From the NCBI GenBank assembly GCA_949358305.1, contig CASHSZ010000070.1, positions 124,001 to 188,000 on the forward strand: a stretch of DNA of 64,000 nucleotides, read 5' to 3'. The notes below the pieces were generated by a model, which was not told the origin of the DNA, ran no database searches, and saw only the letters and a list, made by a program, of their open reading frames with translations. The DNA is from Strigamia acuminata. Its lineage: Eukaryota; Arthropoda; Chilopoda; Geophilomorpha; Linotaeniidae. Below are positions 10,991 through 21,975 of this stretch, one piece after another (the stretch's first letter is position 1; each line of letters starts with the position of its first letter). Both the position numbers and the translations under genes were made by a program.

Positions 10991-13900
10991 GAGATAGTCG
11001 ATGACCCGTTCCCGGACTTTGACTCGTACGACTCGTATTCGAGATGTATTCGAGATGTATTCGAATCGTATTCGAGTCGCATTCGAGATGGTCGATGATT
11101 TCCACTCGCTCGTATACGCGTTGTATACGAGCTCGTATTTTGATCGTAATCGTAAACGAATCGTTTACAAGTCGTATACAAGTTGTATACGACGTGTATA
11201 CACCTCGTATACGAACGAAGTTTGGAAAATCCACCGGATACTTACTACGACATGAAAACACATAGTAGTCACATACGTCTTATTTGGAAATTGTGTTTTC
11301 ACAAACTTCGTTCGTATACGAGGTGTATACACGTCGTATACGACTTGTATACGACTTGTAAACGATTCGTTTACGATTACGATCAAAATACGAGCTCGTA
11401 TACAACGCGTATACGAGCGAGTGGAAATCATCGACCATCTCGAATGCGACTCGAATACGATTCGAATACATCTCGAATACATCTCGAATACGAGTCGTAC
11501 GAGTCAAAGTCCGGGAACGGGTCATCGACTATCTCGTATTCGAGTTGTTACGAGTTCGTATTTTGATCGTATTCGTATTCGAATCGAATTCGAATCGTAT
11601 TCGAATCGAATTCGAGTCGTATTCGAGATGGTCGATGATTTCCACTCGCTCGTATACGCGTTGTATACGAGCTCGTATTTTGATCGTAATCGTAAACGAA
11701 TCGTTTACAAGTCGTATACAAGTCGTATACGACGTGTATACACCTCGTATACGAACGAAGTTTGGAAAATCCACCGGATACTTACTACGACATGAAAACA
11801 CATAGTAGTCACATACGTCTTATTTGGAAATTGTGTTTTCACAAACTTCGTTCGTATACGAGGTGTATACATGTCGTATACGACTTGTATACGACTTGTA
11901 AACGATTCGTTTACGATTACGATCAAAATACGAGCTCGTATACAACGCGTATACGAGCGAGTGGAAATCATCGACCATCTCGAATACGACTCGAATTCGA
12001 TTCGAATACGATTCGAATTCGATTCGAATACGAATACGATCAAAATACGAACTCGTAACAACTCGAATACGAGATAGTCGATGACCCGTTCCCGGACTTT
12101 GACTCGTACGACTCGTATTCGAGATGTATTCGAGATGTATTCGAATCGTATTCGAGTCGCATTCGAGATGGTCGATGATTTCCACTCGCTCGTATACGCG
12201 TTGTATACGAGCTCGTATTTTGATCGTAATCGTAAACGAATCGTTTACAAGTCGTATACAAGTCGTATACGACGTGTATACACCTCGTATACGAACGAAG
12301 TTTGGAAAATCCACCGGATACTTACTACGACATGAAAACACATAGTAGTCACATACGTCTTATTTGGAAATTGTGTTTTCACAAACTTCGTTCGTATACG
12401 AGGTGTATACACGTCGTATACGACTTGTATACGACTTGTAAACGATTCGTTTACGATTACGATCAAAATACGAGCTCGTATACAACGCGTATACGAGCGA
12501 GTGGAAATCATCGACCATCTCGAATACGACTCGAATTCGATTCGAATACGATTCGAATTCGATTCGAATACGAATACGATCAAAATACGAACTCGTAACA
12601 ACTCGAATACGAGATAGTCGATGACCCGTTCCCGGACTTTGACTCGTACGACTCGTATTCGAGATGTATTCGAGATGTATTCGAATCGTATTCGAGTCGC
12701 ATTCGAGATGGTCGATGATTTCCACTCGCTCGTATACGCGTTGTATACGAGCTCGTATTTTGATCGTAATCGTAAACGAATCGTTTACAAGTCGTATACA
12801 AGTTGTATACGACGTGTATACACCTCGTATACGAACGAAGTTTGGAAAATCCACCGGATACTTACTACGACATGAAAACACATAGTAGTCACATACGTCT
12901 TATTTGGAAATTGTGTTTTCACAAACTTCGTTCGTATACGAGGTGTATACACGTCGTATACGACTTGTATACGACTTGTAAACGATTCGTTTACGATTAC
13001 GATCAAAATACGAGCTCGTATACAACGCGTATACGAGCGAGTGGAAATCATCGACCATCTCGAATACGACTCGAATTCGATTCGAATACGATTCGAATTC
13101 GATTCGAATACGAATACGATCAAAATACGAACTCGTAACAACTCGAATACGAGATAGTCGATGACCCGTTCCCGGACTTTGACTCGTACGACTCGTATTC
13201 GAGATGTATTCGAGATGTATTCGAATCGTATTCGAGTCGCATTCGAGATGGTCGATGATTTCCACTCGCTCGTATACGCGTTGTATACGAGCTCGTATTT
13301 TGATCGTAATCGTAAACGAATCGTTTACAAGTCGTATACAAGTCGTATACGACGTGTATACACCTCGTATACGAACGAAGTTTGGAAAATCCACCGGATA
13401 CTTACTACGACATGAAAACACATAGTAGTCACATACGTCTTATTTGGAAATTGTGTTTTCACAAACTTCGTTCGTATACGAGGTGTATACATGTCGTATA
13501 CGACTTGTATACGACTTGTAAACGATTCGTTTACGATTACGATCAAAATACGAGCTCGTATACAACGCGTATACGAGCGAGTGGAAATCATCGACCATCT
13601 CGAATACGACTCGAATTCGATTCGAATACGATTCGAATTCGATTCGAATACGAATACGATCAAAATACGAACTCGTAACAACTCGAATACGAGATAGTCG
13701 ATGACCCGTTCCCGGACTTTGACTCGTACGACTCGTATTCGAGATGTATTCGAGATGTATTCGAATCGTATTCGAGTCGCATTCGAGATGGTCGATGATT
13801 TCCACTCGCTCGTATACGCGTTGTATACGAGCTCGTATTTTGATCGTAATCGTAAACGAATCGTTTACAAGTCGTATACAAGTCGTATACGACGTGTATA

Positions 13901-16573
13901 CACCTCGTATACGAACGAAGTTTGGAAAATCCACCGGATACTTACTACGACATGAAAACACATAGTAGTCACATACGTCTTATTTGGAAATTGTGTTTTC
14001 ACAAACTTCGTTCGTATACGAGGTGTATACACGTCGTATACGACTTGTATACGACTTGTAAACGATTCGTTTACGATTACGATCAAAATACGAGCTCGTA
14101 TACAACGCGTATACGAGCGAGTGGAAATCATCGACCATCTCGAATACGACTCGAATTCGATTCGAATACGATTCGAATTCGATTCGAATACGAATACGAT
14201 CAAAATACGAACTCGTAACAACTCGAATACGAGATAGTCGATGACCCGTTCCCGGACTTTGACTCGTACGACTCGTATTCGAGATGTATTCGAGATGTAT
14301 TCGAATCGTATTCGAGTCGCATTCGAGATGGTCGATGATTTCCACTCGCTCGTATACGCGTTGTATACGAGCTCGTATTTTGATCGTAATCGTAAACGAA
14401 TCGTTTACAAGTCGTATACAAGTTGTATACGACGTGTATACACCTCGTATACGAACGAAGTTTGGAAAATCCACCGGATACTTACTACGACATGAAAACA
14501 CATAGTAGTCACATACGTCTTATTTGGAAATTGTGTTTTCACAAACTTCGTTCGTATACGAGGTGTATACACGTCGTATACGACTTGTATACGACTTGTA
14601 AACGATTCGTTTACGATTACGATCAAAATACGAGCTCGTATACAACGCGTATACGAGCGAGTGGAAATCATCGACCATCTCGAATGCGACTCGAATACGA
14701 TTCGAATACATCTCGAATACATCTCGAATACGAGTCGTACGAGTCAAAGTCCGGGAACGGGTCATCGACTATCTCGTATTCGAGTTGTTACGAGTTCGTA
14801 TTTTGATCGTATTCGTATTCGAATCGAATTCGAATCGTATTCGAATCGAATTCGAGTCGTATTCGAGATGGTCGATGATTTCCACTCGCTCGTATACGCG
14901 TTGTATACGAGCTCGTATTTTGATCGTAATCGTAAACGAATCGTTTACAAGTCGTATACAAGTCGTATACGACGTGTATACACCTCGTATACGAACGAAG
15001 TTTGTGAAAACACAATTTCCAAATAAGACGTATGTGACTACTATGTGTTTTCATGTCGTAGTAAGTATCCGGTGGATTTTCCAAACTTCGTTCGTATACG
15101 AGGTGTATACACGTCGTATACGACTTGTATACGACTTGTAAACGATTCGTTTACGATTACGATCAAAATACGAGCTCGTATACAACGCGTATACGAGCGA
15201 GTGGAAATCATCGACCATCTCGAATGCGACTCGAATACGATTCGAATACATCTCGAATACATCTCGAATACGAGTCGTACGAGTCAAAGTCCGGGAACGG
15301 GTCATCGACTATCTCGTATTCGAGTTGTTACGAGTTCGTATTTTGATCGTATTCGTATTCGAATCGAATTCGAATCGTATTCGAATCGAATTCGAGTCGT
15401 ATTCGAGATGGTCGATGATTTCCACTCGCTCGTATACGCGTTGTATACGAGCTCGTATTTTGATCGTAATCGTAAACGAATCGTTTACAAGTCGTATACA
15501 AGTCGTATACGACATGTATACACCTCGTATACGAACGAAGTTTGTGAAAACACAATTTCCAAATAAGACGTATGTGACTACTATGTGTTTTCATGTCGTA
15601 GTAAGTATCCGGTGGATTTTCCAAACTTCGTTCGTATACGAGGTGTATACACGTCGTATACGACTTGTATACGACTTGTAAACGATTCGTTTACGATTAC
15701 GATCAAAATACGAGCTCGTATACAACGCGTATACGAGCGAGTGGAAATCATCGACCATCTCGAATGCGACTCGAATACGATTCGAATACATCTCGAATAC
15801 ATCTCGAATACGAGTCGTACGAGTCAAAGTCCGGGAACGGGTCATCGACTATCTCGTATTCGAGTTGTTACGAGTTCGTATTTTGATCGTATTCGTATTC
15901 GAATCGAATTCGAATCGTATTCGAATCGAATACTAATCGAATTCGAGTCGTATTCGAGATGGTCGATGATTTCCACTCGCTCGTATACGCGTTGTATACG
16001 AGCTCGTATTTTGATCGTAATCGTAAACGAATCGTTTACAAGTCGTATACAAGTCGTATACGACGTGTATACACCTCGTATACGAACGAAGTTTGTGAAA
16101 ACACAATTTCCAAATAAGACGTATGTGACTACTATGTGTTTTCATGTCGTAGTAAGTGTCCGGTGGATTTTCCAAACTTCGTTCGTATACGACGTGTATA
16201 CACCTCGTATACGAACGAAGTTTGTGAAAACACAATTTCCAAATAAGACGTATGTGACTACTATGTGTTTTCATGTCGTAGTAAGTGTCCGGTGGATTTT
16301 CCAAACTTCGTTCGTATACGAGGTGTATACACGTCGTATACGACTTGTATACGACTTGTAAACGATTCGTTTACGATTACGATCAAAATACGAGCTCGTA
16401 TACAACGCGTATACGAGCGAGTGGAAATCATCGACCATCTCGAATACGACTCGAATTCGATTCGTATTCGATTCGAATACGATTCGAATTCGATTCGAAT
16501 ACGAATACGATCAAAATACGAACTCGTAACAACTCGAATACGAATCAAAGTCCGGGAAACAAAAATCGACCAT
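10991..16573. repeat. 540-bp core satellite array, copy 1
   Basis: Unit of 540 bp = J (187) + K (137) + C (79) + K' (137). K' is the exact reverse complement of K (compare 11303-11439 with 11627-11763). C occurs forward at 11224, 11764, 12304, 12844, 13384, 13924 and 14464, and reversed at 15004, 15544, 16095 and 16224. J is reversed at 11440, forward at 11980-14140 (five), then reversed at 14680, 15220 and 15760. An extra 11 bp lies in the J at 15760. The last two C segments are only 129 bp apart. The right end is a hybrid J (16440-16573). No protein-coding role is supported. Confidence 0.93.
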
Positions 16574-17150
16574 CTCGTATACGATTCGAAAGCGAATCGA
16601 ATACGATTTCGCGTTGAAGAAGGGCAAAATTCGTACTCGACTCGAAAACGAGTCGAATACGATTTCGCGTTGAAGAAGGGCAAAACTCGTATTCGATTCG
16701 AAAGCGAGTCGAATACGATTTCGCGTTGAAGAAGGGCAAAATTCGCATTCGACTCGAAAACGAGTCGAATACGATTTCGCTTTGAAGAAGGGCAAAATTC
16801 GTACTCGACTCGAAAACGAGTCGAATACGATTTCGCGTTGAAGAAGGGCAAAATTCGCATTCGACTCGAAAGCGAGTCGAATACGATTTCGCGTTGAAGA
16901 AGGGAAAAATTCGCATTCGACTCGAAAGCGAGTCGAATACGATTTCGCGTTGAAGAAGGGCAAAATTCGCATCCGACTCGAAAGCGAGTCGAATACGATT
17001 TCGCGTTGAAGAAGGGCAAAATTCGCATTCGATTCGAAAGCGAATCGCATACGATTTCGCGTTGAAAAAGGACAAAACTCGTATTCGATTCGAAAGCGAA
17101 TCGCATACGATTTCGCGTTGAAAAAGGACAAATTTCGCTTGGGAAAAGGA
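16574..17150 (-). repeat. S1 right block (inverted), copy 1
   Basis: Reverse complement of the S1 family (linker CGCGTTGAAGAAGGGCAAAA), about ten units, ending in GCTTGGGAAAAGGA, which mirrors TCCTTTTCCCAAGC at 10301. Together with the left block it brackets the core as a long inverted repeat. Confidence 0.9.
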
Positions 17151-18385
17151 CTCGAATGCGCCTCCACGTTGCAATGCGCATTTGTGTAAACGATGATGGA
17201 ATCCCCTGCTTAAATACTGGCTATCGCGTCACGTAACAGCAACGTGCCACGTCACGTAATTGCAACGTGCCGCGCTATGCCACACAATGTGCCGCCGCGA
17301 TAGGCCATTGAACCCGAATGTGTGTGATGCGAAACGCGCGAGTACACGCGCGGAGAACGCGCGGCAATGCTAGCAACAGGAGCGCAACTGCCCAAGAAAT
17401 TGCTCAACAATAAAAGGCACGTGGAAGCACGTGACTGAAACAATAGGCACTTCAAATAAAGTTATTGTTAAAAAACGGGCTTGAAAACCAACAATTACAC
17501 AATAATTAAGGGGCAAGAAATGAACTTTGCTGCAATGCAAAGTTCTCAAAATACAGAGAAATGAAAGTTACACTTGTATAAAGAATTGACAATGTTTGAA
17601 ACCAATAAAAACTACAAAAACACACTTGTAAAAAACCCAAAACAACCCCCAGAATGAATTATTTGACTCAAATTAACCCTAAAACGGTCTTGGAGGTCGT
17701 GCAGACGACAGAGTCGGATTGGAAAGTTGCTAAAACCTGACGCCAAAACTAGCAATGGGACAGCTAGTTAGAAAACAGCTTTTTCATCAATCATGAACGC
17801 TGAAAACCTCACCCAGGGGTAGAAAATGATGGAGAGAACGTTTTCGCCATCTAAAACGGTCTAAAACGGGTCTAAAATGCCTAAACCGGCGCCTGGAACG
17901 TGGCGCAGTTGTTGGGTCAAATATTGTCAAAAATCAGTGGAAATTTGTCAAATACTGGCAAAAATCTGCTGAAATTTGTCAAAAATTGCCAAATTTTGGC
18001 GCAAGTTACGTGAGGTTTGCGCGCATCCAACTATGACGAAAAATCCACGCGTGTGCACGCGCGATTTACTGGCGCGTTGGAAGCGTTAAAATAAATTTTT
18101 CCAATATCTAACACAATTTGCACCAAATTATGGCAATTTTTGACAAATTTACATGGATTTTTGCCAGTATTTGACAAATTTCCACGGATTTTTGACAATA
18201 TTTGACACATTCAAGACAAATTTCAGACAGATTTCAATTAATTTTAGAAAATGTTTGAGAAATATCAGCAAATGTTTGAGGATTGAGGAAATCTGCTGAA
18301 ATTTGTCAAATATAGACAAAAATCTGCTGAAATTTGTAAAAAATTGCCCAAATTCGGTGCAAGTTTTGCAAGTTTGCAAACAGCA
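17151..18385 (-). repeat. Inverted, diverged R fragment (right arm), copy 1; also 35596-36830
   Basis: Reverse complement of the last R unit and its edge (about 9035-10310), with scattered substitutions and small indels. It ends at GGTGCAAGTTTTGCAAGTTTGC, the mirror of the R sequence near 9045. With the left side it makes a 1.2-1.3-kb inverted repeat around the satellite core. Its divergence exceeds that between direct R copies, so the arms are older than the last round of R homogenisation or escape it. Confidence 0.88.
17209..17260 (-). promoter_or_regulatory. Promoter-like site facing the core, right side, copy 1
   Basis: Mirror image of the left site: CTTAAATA (17209-17216) with two GTCACGTAA motifs (17228-17236 and 17251-17259). 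On the minus strand this reads as TATTTAAG preceded by TTACGTGAC twice. The left and right sites would thus drive converging transcription through the core. Confidence 0.4.
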
Positions 18386-19840
18386 ACAAGAATGATGTAT
18401 TTAATAATTGTTTTTGCATTAGATATGTGTTTAATTCGTTTTACCTCGGTTTGTACGGTTCTTGCGCGTAGTGCGCACGTTCAACACGCGGCCACGCGCG
18501 TACATCGCGCGTGTTGCGAGCAGGACGCAACAAAAGTTTGAGAGACTCGCATTTTACCAAGTCCCCAACTTATTTTACAGTTTTAGTTTAGCTTACCAAC
18601 TCGCTTGGTAATTTCTGGATCCTGTTTAAGTGTTTCGTCGGGTTTTGAGCCCATAAACCCGTCTTTTTCCTTGGTAAGCGATTGCGTCGTCTGCTCAGAG
18701 CAACTGGCTTTAAGCGGAGATCGCTTACACGAGTCTGGAATGAGCGCTTATCACCGCATTCGGCTCCAGTCTTCGTTTCTCGTTGAAAGTTAGCTTGTTG
18801 ATTCGGGTTTTGGGCGACATTGACTAAAAAGACCTCGGGGAATCGTTCCCACCACTCGGTTTAGTCGTTTTCGAGACCCACGACCTCGAAAACGAAGTTA
18901 GAAGTGGCTCAAGGCCACTAGCGTGTCTGGCAGATAGCCATTTTGGTGATTTACGGGCGTCGGGCCCTTGTTCTTTGTTTCCCGTCTTTGCTCCTTTGTT
19001 TTTATTTGGTATTCAAGGTTCCTAAGCCTACAGTAGATTGGGATTAAATTCCCATGAAGATTTATTAAGTATTCATTGGTAAAAACGAATATTTCCGCCG
19101 GCGCGTTTCTCTCATAGGTTTCGGTTCGCTCGAATCTCATTTTCGAGCGACCCAGCGAATGCGCCAAGTTACAGGCGCCAGCTTAGCAGTTTTAGACTCG
19201 TTTTCGACCGTTCTAGTGTCAAAAAACGCGTAGAGCACGTTTTGCGACCTTTGGAAGGGCTTTTCCGACACCTAAGTGGTCGGAAAAGTGCTCTTCTGAG
19301 TTAAGACTCCTTTTGGCATTTTAGCGTCAGCATAAGAAATTCCTCAAACTTTTATTGAAATCTCTCAAAAATTTCTAAAATTAATTGAAATTTGTCTGAA
19401 AATTGTCAAATATTGGCAAAAATCTGCAGAAATTTGTCAAATACGCGATCGCATTGCGACAGAAAGTCGTTTACGACTCCAATACGCACCCGTGCGTGTT
19501 TGTATCGCAACACGAAACTCAAACGCGCCACCGCGTTGCAAGACAACCAAATTTACAAACGCAAACGCGCATTTGAGACAAAAACGAGTTTATTTTATTC
19601 ACTCTCGCTTGATCCCCCTTCATCGCGCCTCGTTGCTCCTGTGAAAAAAATATATGAGAATGCACAGAAATGAACCTTCCAATACTTAAATGAAAATTGG
19701 CAACCTTGACACAAAACAGTCTATCGACACTCCCAACACCACCCCGGACATTTTTCGGAAGAGTATGGTCCACCCGGAATTCCCAGAATAGTCACCCCCG
19801 AAATGCGGATTTCGCGGAAGCCAATCCGCGAAAAGGATAT
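18386..19840. repeat. Outer right arm, copy 1; also 36831-38285
   Basis: Sequence 18386-19150 has no counterpart in R that I could see. About 19155-19340 is a strongly diverged direct-orientation relative of an R segment: GCGCCAAGTTACAGGCGCC compares with GCGCCACGTTCCAGGCGCC near 1501, followed by TTTAG-rich sequence. Then come AAATTTGTCAAAT-type microrepeats (about 19385-19445). The segment closes with a hairpin (19810-19833) and AGGATAT. Frames of 62-93 codons here show no domain and I do not call genes. Confidence 0.75.
19810..19833. other. Hairpin next to the right-arm end; also 38255, 53909 and 56536
   Basis: TTTCGCGGA, 6-nt loop AGCCAA, TCCGCGAAA: a perfect 9-bp stem followed by AGGATA. 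The same GGATA is the last array base pair motif before non-array DNA at 56566, and also the junction of the right-arm duplication at 53938, so this point behaves like a terminus. Confidence 0.7.
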
Positions 19841-21515
19841 GTTTTTAGCGGCGCGCCGACGCGTGCGACACACGCTTCTGGAGTGCTTAACCTTATGGCG
19901 CGCATGCGGATTTTGCGGAGTGCGAAAGGGACCCCATTTTTAACATTACGGCTGCCTATATGCTGATCCCCTGTTCGCAATTTTGCGGCGGATTTTGCGG
20001 ATTTTGATCAATCCGCAGAAATTGCACTTTACAAGTTTATTTTATGATTTTGTACCATTTTGTAACTTAAAAACACAAATGAACAATGTAATCACTCTAT
20101 AATGCTGTTGGTTTAATCAGCACATTGTACTGCACAAAAACGCGCGCGCTCGCGATAGTACATCACCAAATGTACTTGCACTCACTCAAGTGGCATTTTT
20201 AGCCATTTTTCGTAGTAAAAATGGCCGTTTTTCGTCAAAATGGTCATTTTCAGCCATTTTTCATAGTGAAAATGGCTTTCTTCGTCGTTTTTTCTATAAA
20301 AAATGGCTGTTTTTCATCAAAAATGGCCGTTTTCATCATTGAAACGTTATAAAAATGTAACTTTTCAATGGCGTTTTGACGGAACCGATAAATTTTGAAA
20401 TTTCACACATTGAAACCCTAATACAGGTGAATTAGTGACGCCTAATTTGTTTTAACAAATAAAGCAAACTACATCTCGCAATTTTGCATCGTACCGCATC
20501 ACCTCGCCTCATTTCCGGTCTGGAAAATTAATGAAAATTAATAAACGCCCCGGCGTTTATTTGAGGCAATACGGCAATACGGCAATTGGAACCCGAAAAT
20601 AACGTGGGGCTGTGTGAAAACCTGGATTTGAATTTCGTCAACGCGCGCGTTGACGCATGGGGAATGTGGGGGTCCCTTCCCAGTCAATTTCACCCCTAAA
20701 ATATCCCGAAATTGACGATACATGCATTTCCAGTTAGAAAAATTGAGCTTCATGTAAATTTTGATTGTTTAGCTTTTTTTTGAAATTTCACCAATTTTCC
20801 TTATCTCCAGCCTTCCTCGCTCATTTGACACCAAAATGACCTGCATTGAGGATTTTTCCCATAATCCTTTTCGCATGTATGGAGCGCAAACAGTCGCAAT
20901 AAATGAATTCAGCGGAATTCGACCTTGAGTTTGCGACGCCATCTTGAATATGAGTAAAAGCACAGTATGGTGTCAATTATTCGAACTGATCGCGGAGCAT
21001 GGGACAAAAATTGAATAAAAACGAAGAAATATGATTAAAATTCAACAGAAATCTACACAAAATGATAAGAAATGTATAAACATTGATCAGAAATCGACAA
21101 AAATCGACTGAAACCTGACAATAATCAATTCAGAATGACAAATAACGATTACAATTGGCAAAAATTGATCAAAAATACAGAAAAATCGATTAAAAACCAG
21201 CAAAAAACGAACAGAAATCGATAAAATCAATTAAAAATCAACAAATAGCCATTTTGTTTGTTTTTGAACAAATTAAGAACTTTGAAAACACACGACAATT
21301 TGAAAGAATAAAAACCGGGGTCAAATACGCGCAGCTACTCGTTTGAACGCCGGGGAGGTGTGGGTGATGTGCCTCGAATAAACGCCGGGGCGTTTATTTA
21401 TTACCAAGGCGGGATGTGAGGCGCGAATGAAAGCCCAAGTTGGACATTGCCTCGAATAAACGCCGGGGCGTTTATTTATTTCCAAGACGAGAAGTGAGGC
21501 GAGATGATGCGGTGC
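19841..21515. repeat. Spacer between macrosatellite right arm and head, copy 1; also 38286-39960
   Basis: 1,675 bp present after the right arm in copies 1 and 2 but missing in copy 3. It contains GCGGATTTTGCGGA motifs and a second hairpin (TGCGGATT and AATCCGCA at 19996-20017). An imperfect inverted microrepeat built on AAAATGGC lies at about 20195-20335. A degenerate AT-rich stretch of AAAATCGAT/CAGAAAT type is at about 21010-21270, and a MITE-like element starts at 20490. No convincing gene is present. Confidence 0.75.
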
Positions 21516-21518
21516 GAC
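20490..21518. mobile_element. MITE-like element with about 80-bp imperfect terminal inverted repeats
   Basis: The left end (20490-20570: CGTACCGCATCACCTCGCCTC, then a palindrome, then TTTGAGGCAAT) is an imperfect reverse complement of the right end (about 21440-21518: ATTGCCTCGAATAA, palindrome, then GAGGCGAGATGATGCGGTGCG). There is no transposase frame between them. No clear target duplication can be named. It could be a non-autonomous DNA transposon or simply another inverted-repeat module of the array. Confidence 0.5.
20540..20561. repeat. Palindrome AATAAACGCC / GGCGTTTATT; also 21377, 21455 and copy 2
   Basis: Two 10-bp perfect arms around a 2-bp centre (CC here, GG at 21377-21398 and 21455-21476). 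The centre dinucleotide differs because the copies are in opposite orientation. In copy 2 they are at 38985, 39822 and 39900. A half-site (GAACGCCGGGG) lies at about 21340. Confidence 0.75.
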
Positions 21519-21975
21519 GTATTCAAGGGGGTATTCAAGGCAGTACGCCATGTTTTCCACTATTATTCAAGGCCATGTTTTCCAGTATTTTATTTTTACC
21601 ATTTTGTAAGTTTATTGCAATATGTATAAAGTTTATTGCTTTTTGTATGAAGAGTAGTATTCTTTGTGTAATGTGTCTTTATAAACATCACACACAACGG
21701 TTTTTTCTGTTTTCTTCATGTTTATGTTTCGCGTATGCACGTGAAGCCCTGGCACATCTGTCGAACACCTGTACGCATTTGGACGCGCTCAGGGCGCTAC
21801 ATCGCGTGCTGAAACGCGCTGACGGCGCTACATCACGCATAGTAGCATATATATCACACACATTTCGCGCCCACGACAAAGTACGAACTCATGGCGATCA
21901 CCAAAGAACATTTACTCTTCCACACACGTTTTATTTTCTCACAGTCCTGTACACATTTAACTTGCGCGCGCACTT

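Larger units (their letters stand above)
1..21515. repeat. 18.4-kb macrosatellite, copy 1 (with gypsy insertion)
   Basis: Position 1 aligns with 21516 and 39961, and the sequence can be followed collinearly through the R units, S1, the 540-bp core, the inverted S1, the right arm and the spacer. This copy is 21,515 bp rather than 18,445 bp. The difference of 3,070 bp equals one gypsy insertion with its target duplication (4,728 bp) minus one missing R unit (1,658 bp). Apart from one inverted 187-bp segment (11440-11626), I see essentially the same sequence as copy 2 from 10194 to 21515. No host gene is evident. The start at base 1 is only the window edge, not a true boundary. Confidence 0.93.

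Noticed and set aside
10277-11098. Long frames (209-306 codons) through S1 and the 540-bp arrays on both strands as genes
   Set aside because: All frames are open at once, the peptides are frame-shifted copies of one another, and inverted copies give the same frames on the other strand. This is the behaviour of stop-poor satellite DNA.
10991-16573. Dismissing the palindromic core as an assembly artefact
   Set aside because: Each copy has private variants, a 1,620-bp variant rhythm and different orientations, and the 137-bp arms are short compared with long reads. An artefact remains possible but is not the simplest explanation.
18898-19167. 89-codon minus-strand frame in the outer right arm
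   Set aside because: No domain, no promoter, and identical only because the arm is repeated. Within chance length.
17151-19840. Helitron or Polinton end
   Set aside because: A terminal hairpin is present, but there is no CTRR end, no Rep/helicase, and no polymerase or integrase frame in the 18.4-kb unit.
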